From Streptomyces sp. NBC_01460 (GTDB lineage: Bacteria > Actinomycetota > Actinomycetes > Streptomycetales > Streptomycetaceae): DNA of 64,000 nt. The DNA lies in NCBI RefSeq assembly GCF_036227405.1, contig NZ_CP109473.1, forward strand, positions 1,922,001-1,986,000, read 5' to 3'. The notes beneath the pieces are model-generated. The model was not told the origin of the DNA. It did not search any database and worked only from the letters and a program-made list of their open reading frames with translations. Of this stretch, positions 23,479-32,273 are shown in pieces. The position numbers and the translations under genes were made by a program. Positions within the stretch are counted from its first letter, which is position 1, and every line of letters starts with the position of its first letter.

Positions 23479-24578
23479 GCGGAGGGGCGCCAGTCGCCGA
23501 GGTGGCCGGCCGGGGTGTGCGCGCGGGCCTCGGCGGCGCTCAGCTGCGGGCGGTTGCCGGGGACGGTGACGCGCGCGCCGGGACCGGTGTTGCGGTACTC
23601 GGCGAAGCGCTGGTCCTGCCAGGGGAAGCCCGCGGACATCGTGCCGTACGGGGCCGCCGCGTCGATGCCCGCGCCGAGGTGGCTGTCGCGGACGGTCAGC
23701 ATCGGGTGCGCGGTGAGGTCCGAGGAGGGCACCCAGGGGCGGGCCAGCTTGTAGAAGCCGTCGGGGGCGGTGCTCGTGACGCGGGAGCGCAGGACCAGGT
23801 AGCCGTGCGGGTTGGCTCCGGCGGTGCTGGGTGCGAAGACGAAGCCGTACGGCGCGGACGCCAGGTCGGTGCGGGTCAGGGTACGGAAGTGGCAGCGGTC
23901 GAAGACGGCGGTGGCACGGCCGAAGACGAAGTCGACGTCCCCCTCGACGTAGCAGTCGCGGTAGTACTGGCGGGCGAAGGCGGTGAGGGCGAGGGAGTCG
24001 GCGTACAGCGTGTCCTGGTGGCCGAGGAAGCGGCAGCCGAGGAACGCCGAGCGGTCGCCCTGCACCTTGATCGCGACGGCCTGGGTCCCGGTGTACTCCG
24101 GGTTGTCGGAGCGCAGCCAGTCGTTGGCGAAGGTCACGTCGCGGGCCGTGAAGTCCGCGGCCTGGACGGTGACGGAGGCGGATCCGCTGGTGCCCAGGGT
24201 GCCGGAGCCGTCGGGCTTCGGGGTTCCGGCGGCGTCGCCGTGGACGAGGACGGTGTCGCGCGGGTCGCCGCTCGCGCCGATCAGGGTGAGGCCGGTCCGG
24301 TCGGCGGGGACGGAGAGCTTCCCGCGGTAGGTGCCGGGGGCGATCACCAGGGTCCGGCCGGTGCCGGTGGCCGCGTCGAGCGCGGACCGTACGTCGGTGA
24401 AGTCGCCCCTGCCGTGCGGATCGACGTACAGCGTCAGGGCGTTCAGGCGGCGCGCCGGTGAGCCGTGGCGGCCGAAGGGGCGGGGGTGCGCGGGCCGGGC
24501 GTGGGCGGTGGGTGTGCCGAGGGCGAGGGCGGCGCCCGCACCCGCGAGCAGGGTCAGCGCGCTGCGTCTGCTGGGCAT
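23475..24578 (-). CDS. Secreted pectin methylesterase, carbohydrate esterase family 8
   Basis: 367 residues from ATG 24578, behind an ideal AAGGAGT. The N-terminus MPSRRSALTLLAGAGAALALG is a probable Tat signal (S-R-R). The beta-helix domain has the four CE8 motifs: GTYRGK, GHQDTLYAD (Gln and Asp of the active site), DFVFGRATAVFDRC (catalytic Asp) and the substrate Arg in LARPW. It removes methyl groups from homogalacturonan and so makes substrate for the two pectate lyases. First gene of a coupled pair with the esterase at 22390; separated from the PL1 gene by a 107-bp gap holding a strong terminator. Confidence 0.95.
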   Translation of the reverse strand: MPSRRSALTLLAGAGAALALGTPTAHARPAHPRPFGRHGSPARRLNALTLYVDPHGRGDFTDVRSALDAATGTGRTLVIAPGTYRGKLSVPADRTGLTLIGASGDPRDTVLVHGDAAGTPKPDGSGTLGTSGSASVTVQAADFTARDVTFANDWLRSDNPEYTGTQAVAIKVQGDRSAFLGCRFLGHQDTLYADSLALTAFARQYYRDCYVEGDVDFVFGRATAVFDRCHFRTLTRTDLASAPYGFVFAPSTAGANPHGYLVLRSRVTSTAPDGFYKLARPWVPSSDLTAHPMLTVRDSHLGAGIDAAAPYGTMSAGFPWQDQRFAEYRNTGPGARVTVPGNRPQLSAAEARAHTPAGHLGDWRPSA

Positions 24579-24614
24579 GGCGGTACTCCTTGCGAAGAGG
24601 TGCGAGGACAGGCG

Positions 24615-24666
24615 GGCCGGAGCGGCGCCTTCCGGGGTGGTGGAAGGGTGCGGTGCCGCTCCGGCC
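24615..24666 (-). terminator. Hairpin terminator behind the PL1 pectate lyase
   Basis: Arms 24615-24626 and 24655-24666 form a perfect 12-bp stem (GGCCGGAGCGGC), extended inside by CTTCC/GGAAG pairing. It separates PL1 from the CE8 gene, so the latter may have its own promoter. Confidence 0.75.
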
Positions 24667-24685
24667 GGTTCGGGGTGGGGTGGGG

Positions 24686-26014
24686 TCAGCGGACCAGCGG
24701 CTTGCCGGCTCCCGCGCCGAGGCCCACCAGGAGCGGGACGGCGAGCGGGTGGACGACCCCGGTGCGCAGCGTCGGGGTCCAGCCGGCGCCCTCGGTGAGC
24801 TGCTCGGAGGGCACGCCCGCGTTGTGCACGGCGATCAGGTCGGTCTTCCGCCCGTTGACGTAGTTGTCCCCCGCCGTGAGGGAGGACTCGGACCACTTCT
24901 TGAGGATGGCCGCCTTGTCGAAGCCGGAGGGCACGGTGAACGCGTTGTGCTCGGCGACGAGCTTCGACTCGGCGCCGATGCCGTACGTGTAGCCGTAGGC
25001 GGCGCCCTTGCCCGCGACGAAGTGGTTGTTGTACGAGTCGACCTGGCCGAAGCGGACGCGGGGCGCGCGCTCCTTCACGTCCTTGAAGAGGTTGTGGTGC
25101 AGCGTCACGCGGAGCTTGCCCCGGTCGCTCGCCCCGGCGCCGTCGCTGTTGCCGATGAGCATGGTCTTGTCGTGGTCCTTGAGGACGTTCCACGACACGG
25201 TGACGAGGTCGGCGCCGCGCACGATGTCGAAGAGGCCGTCGTGCTGCTGGTACACCTGCCCGAAGTAGTGGGGCTGGTCGGCGTCGGGGCGGTCGCCGTC
25301 GCTGAAGGTGTTGTGGTCGACCCAGACGTGGCTGGAGCCGTAGACGACGAGGTTGTCGTACTCGGAGTTCCAGGCGCCCTGGTCACCGTCGGTGGGGTCC
25401 CACTGGGGGAAGCAGTCGTAGGTGTCCTCGAAGGAGATGTTGCGGATGATGACGTCGGAGACGTTCTTCACCTGGAGGCTGGCACCGATGATCGTGGCGT
25501 CCTTGCCGACACCGACGAGCGTGGTGTGGGACGGGACGTTCACGTTGACCGCGGCGGCCTGCAGCTTCGCGGACGCGGCACGGGCGTCCTCCAGCGGGCC
25601 CGAGGGGACCTCGTCCGTGCCCCAGACGGCCGGGTCGTAGGCGGCGAGGTACTTCTCCAGGGTGTAGCCGCCCTGCTGGTAGGCCTCGCAGCCGATCGGG
25701 GTGCCCGCGGCGTCCGAGTTGCCGTGGACGGTGCCGGCGATCCGGACGATCTTCGGTGCGTCCCCCGCGTCCTCGAAGGCGGCGATGAGCTCGGCCCGGT
25801 TGGTGACGGTGTAGACGTGCTCCGGGGTGGCGTCCGCGCCGCCCGTGGTGGAGCCGTCGGCGGAGGCCCAGCCGTCACCGGCCGGGAGCACGGAACGCTC
25901 GATGCCCCTGCCGTGGTGGGTGGTGGCCTGGGCGGGGACGCTCACCGCGAGGGCGAGCGAGGCGCTGCCCATCACCACGGCGATGGCGCGGACGTGTCTC
26001 ATGCGTGCGGGCAT
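24686..26014 (-). CDS. Secreted pectate lyase, polysaccharide lyase family 1
   Basis: 442 residues from ATG 26014 (a second ATG four codons on is possible). Signal peptide with cleavage near PAQATTHHG. The beta-helix shows PL1 landmarks: VNVPSHTTLVGVG, the VIIRNISFED strand, Ca2+-site residues in VWVDHNTFSDG and the catalytic Arg in KERAPRVRFGQVDSYNNHF. It cuts polygalacturonate by beta-elimination outside the cell. The C-terminal 40 residues, Pro/Gly/Val-rich and ending GAGAGKPLVR, are an extra tail. It lies 58 bp behind the rhamnogalacturonan acetylesterase on the same strand, without a terminator between, so both probably share a transcript. Confidence 0.95.
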   Translation of the reverse strand: MPARMRHVRAIAVVMGSASLALAVSVPAQATTHHGRGIERSVLPAGDGWASADGSTTGGADATPEHVYTVTNRAELIAAFEDAGDAPKIVRIAGTVHGNSDAAGTPIGCEAYQQGGYTLEKYLAAYDPAVWGTDEVPSGPLEDARAASAKLQAAAVNVNVPSHTTLVGVGKDATIIGASLQVKNVSDVIIRNISFEDTYDCFPQWDPTDGDQGAWNSEYDNLVVYGSSHVWVDHNTFSDGDRPDADQPHYFGQVYQQHDGLFDIVRGADLVTVSWNVLKDHDKTMLIGNSDGAGASDRGKLRVTLHHNLFKDVKERAPRVRFGQVDSYNNHFVAGKGAAYGYTYGIGAESKLVAEHNAFTVPSGFDKAAILKKWSESSLTAGDNYVNGRKTDLIAVHNAGVPSEQLTEGAGWTPTLRTGVVHPLAVPLLVGLGAGAGKPLVR

Positions 26015-26072
26015 GGCGGATCCCTAACTGTCGTACGGGGAAAGGAATGAAGGGGAATGCGGGGAGCGGGTG

Positions 26073-26900
26073 TCAGGCCTGCGGCCAGGTGATCCGGCTC
26101 CCGGGCACCGTCGCGTCGAGGCGGCGCAGCTCGCGCGGGGCGAGCACGCCCCCGTCCAGCAGCGCGCGGGCCGTCGTCCTGGCCACGTCGACGGCGCCGT
26201 CAGGCCGGAAGTGGGTGTTGTCCTGCTTGCCGTCGGGGTAGTTCGGCGACTCGCCGGGCTCCAGCCAGTTGAAGTACGCCCGGGTCCCGTCCGGGCCGAG
26301 TTCCTGCCACCGGGCGAGGGAGAGCGCCTGGACGTCGAGCAGGGCGACGCCCTCCTCGGACGCCAGGGCGCGCATCGCGGCGGGGTATTCCCCGTGGGTG
26401 GGCTTCGCCGTGCCGTCCTCGGCGAAGCGGCGGCGCTCGACCGGGGTGATCAGCACGGGCTCGGCGCGCCGGGCTCGGGCGCCCTCGAGGTACTGGCGCA
26501 GGTACTCCTGGTACGTGGTGTACGGGTCGGTGCCCCGGGCGGGGTCCTCGGTCTTCTCGTCGTTGTGCCCGAACTGGATGAGGACGAGATCGCCCGGACG
26601 GACGCCGTCCAGGAGGGCGGTGAGGCGCCCCTCGTCGATGAAGCTCTTGGAACTGCGGCCGTTCATCGCGTGGTTGGCGACGGTGAGGCCCTGTCCGAGG
26701 AAGAAGGGGAGGGCCATGCCCCAGCCGGTCTCGGGCGCGGCGTCGGCGTACTTCTGGGCCGCCGTGGAGTCGCCCGCGATGTGGAGCGTACGGGTCCGGG
26801 GCCGGTGCCCGCCGCCGCCGTGGGCGAGTGCGGGGGTGGCGCTCAGGGCGAGGGGCAGCGCGAGGAGCGCGGCCGCCGTCCGTCTGCGGGTGAGTGACAC
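26073..26900 (-). CDS. Rhamnogalacturonan acetylesterase, family CE12 (SGNH)
   Basis: 275 residues with a signal peptide (MSLTRRRTAAALLALPLAL, cleavage near ALAHG). SGNH blocks: IAGDSTAAQKY (Ser), NHAMNGRSSKSF (Gly), LIQFGHNDEK (Asn) and the C-terminal DNTHF (Asp-His). The GRSSKSF spelling is typical of CE12. It takes acetyl groups off rhamnogalacturonan backbones outside the cell, opening them to lyases. Leads the PL1 gene and follows the sugar-binding protein gene after a terminator-like hairpin. Confidence 0.93.
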   Translation of the reverse strand: MSLTRRRTAAALLALPLALSATPALAHGGGGHRPRTRTLHIAGDSTAAQKYADAAPETGWGMALPFFLGQGLTVANHAMNGRSSKSFIDEGRLTALLDGVRPGDLVLIQFGHNDEKTEDPARGTDPYTTYQEYLRQYLEGARARRAEPVLITPVERRRFAEDGTAKPTHGEYPAAMRALASEEGVALLDVQALSLARWQELGPDGTRAYFNWLEPGESPNYPDGKQDNTHFRPDGAVDVARTTARALLDGGVLAPRELRRLDATVPGSRITWPQA

Positions 26901-26963
26901 AGGATGACTGCCTCTCTCGGGGGACGACGTGAGGTGGTGCCCGGGGGGGGTGTACGGAGGTGG

Positions 26964-27004
26964 GGAACCGGCGGCGGGGTGCGACCCGGACCGCCGCCGG
27001 TCCC
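26964..27004 (-). terminator. Hairpin between the solute-binding protein and the acetylesterase
   Basis: Arms 26964-26977 and 26991-27004 match at 13 of 14 positions with a 13-base loop, 37 bp behind the solute-binding-protein stop. Confidence 0.65.
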
Positions 27005-27040
27005 CCGGTCATGGGGGGCGTCCGCGAGGGGACGGCCGGG

Positions 27041-28375
27041 TCAGCCGTTGCCCAGTTCCTTCCACTCCTTCTGGGCGGCGTTCAGCTCGTCGGCCATCGC
27101 GTCCAGGAAGGCCTTGGCCGTGATCTTGCCGAGCAGCAGCTTCTGGAACTCGGGCTCGTTGTCCGCCTTGCTGATGTTGTTCCAGTCGGGCAGGTAGTAC
27201 GGGAGGTCGACGATCTTGGTGGAGCCGTCGGTGAGCGCCTTCGCCGCGAGGGCGGTCGGCTCGGTCTCACCGATCCACGGGTCCTTGGCCGCCTCGGTGT
27301 TGGCGGGGATGGCGCCGGCGGACTCGTTCCACTTGCTGTTCGACTCGTGGGAGGCCGCGAACTCGATGAACTTCCAGGCCGCGTTCTTGTTGTTGCTGGA
27401 CCGGAACAGGCCGAGGCCGTCGACGGGGTTCGAGACCTGGACGCGGGTGCCGCCCTCCCCGATGGGGGCGGGTATCCCGGCGAACTTGTCCTCGCCCAGC
27501 GCCTTCAGGTGGTCCTGGTAGGAGCCGAGGTTGTGGCTGAGCATCCCGATGGTGCCGGAGTCCCACTGGGCGACCATCTTGGTGAAGTCGTTGTTGACGT
27601 CGGCGGAGGGCGTCGTCTTCTTGAAGAGGGCGGCGTACTTCTCCAGCGCCGCGACGTTCTTCGGGTCGTTCAGGGTGGTCTTCTCGCCGTCCCAGAAGTC
27701 CGTGATGCCGGTCTGGCCGTACATCGCGTCGAGGGCCTGGGCGATGGAGCCCGCGCCACCGCGGATGGTGTAGCCGAACTTGTTCTTCTTGGCGTCCGTC
27801 AGCTTGTCGGCGGCCTCGTAGAACTTGGGCCAGGTGGTGGGCGCGTCCAGGCCGGCCTCCTCGAACAGGTCGGTGCGGTACCAGAGCGCCCCGTTGTTGG
27901 CGGAGGTCGGCACGGAGTACAGGTCGTCGCCCCGGCCGGCCGCGGCTCTGACGCTCTCGACCATGCCCTCGACGAGTTTGCCCTTCAGCGACGACCCGTC
28001 CAGCCGGTCGTTGACCGGTTCCAGGGCCTCCTGGGAGACCATGTTCGCCAGGTACGCGGTGCCGACGCCGCCCACGTCGGGCAGCCCGCCGCCCGCGATG
28101 GCCGTGTCGTACTTCGACTGGACGTCGGCGATCGGGATCGGGACGTACTTGACCTTGATGTCCGGGTTCTTCTTCTCGAAGTCCTTGATGATCTCGGTCC
28201 AGATCGCGGTGCGCGGGCCACCGTTGTTGTCCCAGAAGGTGATCTCGCCCTTCCCGCTGCCGTCCGTGCCGGAGTCGCTGCCGTCGTCGCCACAGCCGGT
28301 GGCCGCGAGGGCCAGGACCGCCGTGAGGGACACCGCGGTCGCGGCACGCCCCCGGAGCGTCTTCGAGATGTTCAT
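27041..28375 (-). CDS. Sugar ABC transporter solute-binding lipoprotein (CUT1)
   Basis: 444 residues from ATG 28375. The lipobox LAATGC (Cys at about 28) anchors it outside the membrane. The mature protein shows the family-1 (MalE-like) layout with GEITFWDNNGGPRTAIWTEIIKDFEKKNPDIKVKYV, YSVPTSANNGALWYRTDLFEEAG and WKFIEFAASHESNSKW. It binds oligosaccharides and hands them to the two permeases encoded at 32270-34122. Its place at the far end of the operon, behind GH43, rather than in front of the permeases, is unusual; a 277-bp gap before it suggests its own promoter for higher expression. Confidence 0.95.
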   Translation of the reverse strand: MNISKTLRGRAATAVSLTAVLALAATGCGDDGSDSGTDGSGKGEITFWDNNGGPRTAIWTEIIKDFEKKNPDIKVKYVPIPIADVQSKYDTAIAGGGLPDVGGVGTAYLANMVSQEALEPVNDRLDGSSLKGKLVEGMVESVRAAAGRGDDLYSVPTSANNGALWYRTDLFEEAGLDAPTTWPKFYEAADKLTDAKKNKFGYTIRGGAGSIAQALDAMYGQTGITDFWDGEKTTLNDPKNVAALEKYAALFKKTTPSADVNNDFTKMVAQWDSGTIGMLSHNLGSYQDHLKALGEDKFAGIPAPIGEGGTRVQVSNPVDGLGLFRSSNNKNAAWKFIEFAASHESNSKWNESAGAIPANTEAAKDPWIGETEPTALAAKALTDGSTKIVDLPYYLPDWNNISKADNEPEFQKLLLGKITAKAFLDAMADELNAAQKEWKELGNG

Positions 28376-28652
28376 GTCGGCTCTTCTCTCTCGGATCTGT
28401 ACGCGTACGTGGGGGGAGGTCAGTGGTGTGCGCGGTGCGGCGCCGGGGTGCTCGGCCGCGCCGGACCGGCCCGGCCGGCGTGTCGTCCCGGCGGGTGTGC
28501 CGGACGCCCCCGTGGCAGCTGTTTCCGACGGCCACCGTCCTGGCTCCGCGCACGCCGGAGGACGGCGGGGGTGAAGGCGGTGAACGGTGTTCTCGCTCTG
28601 GTGCGCTCGGTACGGAGGTGCGTCATTGCGGCTCCCATACGGCGGTGCGGGG

Positions 28653-30203
28653 TCAGGTGGTGCGCGGTGGCGCGGTGGTGCGGAACGCGGTGAAGCCGGC
28701 TGTTCCGGAGGGCCCCGAACCGGCCGGGGCGGTGGCGAAGAGGCCCAGCAGCGCGCCGACCCACCGCCAGGGCGCGGCGGCGAAGACCTGGCCGGAGGCC
28801 CGGAATCCGGACCCGTCGCCGGTGTCGGCGTAGAAGCGGCAGCGGGCGCCCCGGGTGACCTCGATCCGTACCCGGACCGAGGCGTCGGGTGCGGGGCGGG
28901 GGTGCTCGGCGTCCCGCTCGTGCTCGGCGACGGTCTCGGCGTACCGGTGCACGAGCTGGGCCGTGCCGTCGGCCCCGGCCTCCAGGCCGATCCACGAGAA
29001 GGCGTCCCCGAGCACGGCGAGCCCGGCCTTGGCGTCCGGTTCGCCGGTGTCGAGCGTGATGCCCACCTCGACGGTGAACTCCTCGGCGGGCAGCCGCTGC
29101 ACCAGGACGTTGGGCAGGGCGCGCAGATCGTGCGCGTACGCGGTCCGTACGCAGCTGAGGCGCAGCCCGTCGCCGCCGTGGCCGACCGTCCAGCCGGGCC
29201 GCGGATCGGCCGTCCACTGCCACTGCCGGCCGTACCGCCCGCCGGGGAAGTCGTCGCTGGAGACCGGGGCCTCCGCGGTCTGTTCCGGCGCCTTCGGGCT
29301 GCGGTGGGTGAGGACGGGTTCGCCCTCGTCACCGATGACCGGCCAGCCCTCCTCGTCCCAGCGCATGGGCTGGAGGTGCACGACACGGCCGTAGGCCCCG
29401 CGTGCCTGGAAGTGCAGGAACCAGTCCTCACCCGCGGCGGTCCTGACCCAGCCGCCCTGGTGGGGGCCGTTGACCTCGGTGCTGCCCTGGGCGAGGACGA
29501 CCCGCTCCTCGTAGGGGCCGGCGAACGTCCGCGAGCGGAAGGCGCCCTGCCACCCGGTCTCCACTCCCCCGGCGGGGGCGAAGATCCAGAACCAGCCGTC
29601 GTGCCGGTAGAGCTTGGGGCCTTCGAGGGTGAACCAGCCCGGGATCGTGTCGGCGTCGACCAGGGTCGTGCCCTCGTCGAGGAGTTCGCGCCCGTCGGGG
29701 CTCATCCGGTGGCCGGTGAGCCGGTTCTTGATGCCGGAGCGCGACTTGGCCCACGCGTGGACCAGATAGGCCTCGCCGGTCTCCTCGTCCCAGAGGGGGC
29801 AGGCGTCGATCAGGCCCTTCCCGGCCTTGACGAGGTGCGGGGCGCTCCAGGGGCCGCGGATGTTCTCGGCGTTGATCTGCTGGACGCCGTGGTCGGGGTC
29901 CCCCCAGAAGATCCAGAAGCGTCCGGCGTGGTGGCGCAGCGACGGCGCCCACACCCCGCAGTCGTGGCGCGGCACGGAGAAGTCGGCCTCCGGTCCGAGC
30001 CGGTCGAGGGCGTGGCCGATCAGGGTCCAGTTGACCAGGTCACGGGAGTGCAGCAGGGGCAGCCCGGGGACCCGGCCGAAGCTGGACGCCGTGAGGTAGT
30101 GGTCGTCGCCGACGCGCACGACGTCGGGGTCGGACCAGTCGGAGTTGAGGACCGGGTTGCGGTAGGTGCCGTCCCCGAGGTCGGCTCTCCAGGGCATGGT
30201 CAT
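28653..30203 (-). CDS. Glycoside hydrolase family 43 with C-terminal beta-sandwich
   Basis: 516 residues, cytoplasmic. The start at 30203 is set by the ATGA overlap with the upstream gene. The five-bladed propeller has the catalytic base Asp in NSDWSDPDVVRVG, the pKa-modulating Asp in KGLIDACPLWDEETG and the acid Glu in FTLEGPKLYRHDGWFW. Residues about 330-516 form the concanavalin-like domain found in the beta-xylosidase/arabinofuranosidase group. It would cut arabino- or xylo-oligosaccharides brought in by the ABC system. Coupled in one translation chain with the PmoA-like, dehydrogenase and permease genes. Confidence 0.93.
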   Translation of the reverse strand: MTMPWRADLGDGTYRNPVLNSDWSDPDVVRVGDDHYLTASSFGRVPGLPLLHSRDLVNWTLIGHALDRLGPEADFSVPRHDCGVWAPSLRHHAGRFWIFWGDPDHGVQQINAENIRGPWSAPHLVKAGKGLIDACPLWDEETGEAYLVHAWAKSRSGIKNRLTGHRMSPDGRELLDEGTTLVDADTIPGWFTLEGPKLYRHDGWFWIFAPAGGVETGWQGAFRSRTFAGPYEERVVLAQGSTEVNGPHQGGWVRTAAGEDWFLHFQARGAYGRVVHLQPMRWDEEGWPVIGDEGEPVLTHRSPKAPEQTAEAPVSSDDFPGGRYGRQWQWTADPRPGWTVGHGGDGLRLSCVRTAYAHDLRALPNVLVQRLPAEEFTVEVGITLDTGEPDAKAGLAVLGDAFSWIGLEAGADGTAQLVHRYAETVAEHERDAEHPRPAPDASVRVRIEVTRGARCRFYADTGDGSGFRASGQVFAAAPWRWVGALLGLFATAPAGSGPSGTAGFTAFRTTAPPRTT

Positions 30204-31024
30204 GCGGCGACCGCCTTGCGGACGAGGGCGCCCGCGGCGTCCCGGCCGAGGCGTCCGTCGGCGACGACGGTGACGACCCTGCGCACGACGGTGGCTCCGG
30301 CGGGGACGGGAAGCCGCCGGTCGGCGGCGAGGGATGAACCGACCCCCGGGTACTCGGTGGTGCGCACGAACCACGGGTCGCGCCGGGTCTCTTCGGTCGC
30401 GCCGGCGAAGACGAGGGTCCAGCCGTCCCCGGCGAGGGCCAGCCAGTCGGCGGCCCTGCCGTGCACGGCCTCCTCGCCGTCGAGCGTGCCGCTGAAGACG
30501 GCGGGCGGCACGGCCTCCTTGGGTGCGCGCCAGAAGAATCCGCCGTACCCGGCTCCGGGGCGGCCGTTGGTGGCGGGGCTGCCGATGGAGAGGTCCGTGG
30601 AGCCCCGGTTGGTGAGGGAGAAGGAGAAGTCCAGCGCCCAGGCGGTGTCGGAGAGCCCGACGGCGGCGACCGTGCGGTGCTCGCGCAGCAGCTCGGTGCC
30701 GTCGGCCTCCCAGCTGAGCTCCTCCACGAAGCCGTCCGGGTCGCGGAGCTTCCAGCCGAGGTGGCGCTGCGTCCCGTGGTTGTCGAGCACGGTGGGTCCC
30801 TGGTCACGGACGAAGGTGCGCCCGCCCCAGAAGTTGTGCCCGGCCACGTCGGGCACCGCGACGGAGGCGCCCAGGTGGTGGATGTGGTCGGCGGGCCGCT
30901 CCTCGGTGACGGGGGTGCCGGCGAGTGTGGTGACGGGGTGCAGGTAGGGCCGGCCGTCGGTCCCGGGCCGGTGGCCGTAGCGGCCGACGGGCCGTCCGGC
31001 GCAGCTGAGGAGTGCGGTGGTCAT
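30200..31024 (-). CDS. PmoA-family / DUF6807 protein
   Basis: 274 residues, no signal peptide. The pattern RPYLHPVTTLAGTPVTEERPADHIHHLGASVAVPDVAGHNFWGG with the conserved D-H-x-H-H, later HLGWKL and FFWRAP, marks the 'methane oxygenase PmoA'-named family, which has nothing to do with methane and is usually found among Gfo/Idh dehydrogenases and glycosidases. Reaction unknown; the His/Asp cluster could bind a metal or sugar. Overlaps the dehydrogenase gene (ATGA) and the GH43 gene (ATGA), so the three are made together. Confidence 0.85.
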   Translation of the reverse strand: MTTALLSCAGRPVGRYGHRPGTDGRPYLHPVTTLAGTPVTEERPADHIHHLGASVAVPDVAGHNFWGGRTFVRDQGPTVLDNHGTQRHLGWKLRDPDGFVEELSWEADGTELLREHRTVAAVGLSDTAWALDFSFSLTNRGSTDLSIGSPATNGRPGAGYGGFFWRAPKEAVPPAVFSGTLDGEEAVHGRAADWLALAGDGWTLVFAGATEETRRDPWFVRTTEYPGVGSSLAADRRLPVPAGATVVRRVVTVVADGRLGRDAAGALVRKAVAA

Positions 31025-32193
31025 GGGGTGCTCACCTCGCTCGGGCGCGCCCAGGAGGCGCCCAGTTCGGAGAAGAGGGTGAGGGTGTCGGCCGCGGCGG
31101 CGACGGTGCCGTCGACACCGCGCACGATGCGCCGTACGCCGTCGCCCGTGTCGGCCGGGCGGGTGTACCAGGCGGTGGCGGGCAGTGCGGCGGGCTCGGG
31201 GGCGGTGCGCACGGCCTCCAGGACCCGCATGAACGCGCCGGTGCGCTCCGGCGGCACGAGGAGCGGGGTGCCGTGCTCCAGGTGGTCGACGAGGTTCTCC
31301 AGGAGGTCGGTCCGCCCGTGCACGGCCTCCTCGGGGCCGTGTCCGGCGCGCTGGACGAGGACCCGGTCCTGCTTGTACCAGAAGGTGACGCGGCCGCGGT
31401 CGCCGTGGACGATCACGTACGGTTCGCCGGCCTCCTCCGCGCAGAGGGTGACCGCGACGGTGACCGGAGTCCCGTCGGCGGTGGTGACCCGGACGCAGCT
31501 GGTGTCGTCGGACTCGATGTCGTGGGCGCGGAAGAGCTCGGTCTCGATGGACGCCACGTCGTCGGCCGTTCCCCGGCCGGCGAGTTCGAGTGCGGTGGCG
31601 ACGGCGTGCGCCAGGGGGTTGGTGAGCACCCCGTCGACCACGTCGGTCCCGCCCAGCCTGCGCCGCCCGGCCCAGGGGGCCCGCCGGAAGTAGGCGTCGT
31701 CGCGGACCCAGGCGCCGGCGGCCCCGACGCCGCGGACGGCGCCGATCGCCCCGGAGCGCACGAGGTCCTTGACGGCGGGCACGGCGTGCGAGCCGAGGGA
31801 CTGGAAGCCGATCTGGCAGGCGATGCCCGCCTCCCGTACCCCGTCCGCCATGCGGGCGTAGTCGTCCCAGGTTGCGGCCGGGGGCTTCTCCAGAAGGAGG
31901 TGGACGCCCCGGGCCGCGGCGGTCAGGGCCAGCGTGGTGTGGGTCGGGATGGGGGTGCAGACGACGGCGGCGCGCGCGCCGGTGGAGTCCAGGAGGGCCC
32001 CGAAGTCGGCGGACTGCTCGGGCATCTCGTCGGCGAACAGGTCGAGTTCGCCGTCGGTCAGCGGGTTCAGCTCGCAGATCCCGGCCAGCCGGACCAGCCC
32101 CTGGTGCTGGAGCCGGCGGATGTTGGCGAGGTGCCAGCGGCCGTGGCCGCGGGCGCCGGCCAGGACGACGGGGAGGGGGGTGGTCACGCTCAT
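31021..32193 (-). CDS. Gfo/Idh/MocA-family sugar dehydrogenase
   Basis: 390 residues. The Rossmann start (VVLAGARGHGRWHLANIRRL) binds NAD(P), the LLLEKPPAATWDDY segment holds the E-K-P motif with the conserved Lys, and FGVEY-type contacts are replaced by GGTDVVDGVLTNPLAHAVATALEL, which contains the His of the second conserved motif. Members oxidise or reduce sugars, cyclitols or glycosides, and some start oxidative deglycosylation. Both its ends are in 4-bp overlaps, with the 27-residue reading frame upstream and the PmoA-like gene downstream. Confidence 0.93.
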   Translation of the reverse strand: MSVTTPLPVVLAGARGHGRWHLANIRRLQHQGLVRLAGICELNPLTDGELDLFADEMPEQSADFGALLDSTGARAAVVCTPIPTHTTLALTAAARGVHLLLEKPPAATWDDYARMADGVREAGIACQIGFQSLGSHAVPAVKDLVRSGAIGAVRGVGAAGAWVRDDAYFRRAPWAGRRRLGGTDVVDGVLTNPLAHAVATALELAGRGTADDVASIETELFRAHDIESDDTSCVRVTTADGTPVTVAVTLCAEEAGEPYVIVHGDRGRVTFWYKQDRVLVQRAGHGPEEAVHGRTDLLENLVDHLEHGTPLLVPPERTGAFMRVLEAVRTAPEPAALPATAWYTRPADTGDGVRRIVRGVDGTVAAAADTLTLFSELGASWARPSEVSTP

Positions 32194-32273
32194 CGGTCCG
32201 CCTTCCCCGCTCCGGCCCCGCGGGCCACGTCGGTGGCGGTGCGGGCGTGGAGCTTCCAGGTCATGTCCGTCAT
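32190..32273 (-). CDS. 27-residue open frame coupled at both ends
   Basis: Starts at an ATG overlapping the TGA of the permease gene (ATGA 32270-32273) and stops at a TGA overlapping the ATG of the dehydrogenase (32190-32193). The peptide begins MTDMTWKLHAR and ends GAGKADR. It has no recognisable motif. Its exact fit between two coupled genes suggests either a real micropeptide, a coupling spacer that lets ribosomes reinitiate, or the worn-down remnant of a longer gene. I cannot decide which. Confidence 0.45.
   Translation of the reverse strand: MTDMTWKLHARTATDVARGAGAGKADR

Noticed and set aside
28420..28626. 68-codon minus-strand frame beginning MTHLRTERT in the gap before the solute-binding protein
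   Set aside because: Arg/Pro/Ala-rich low complexity, no family marks and no ribosome site; typical chance frame at this GC content.
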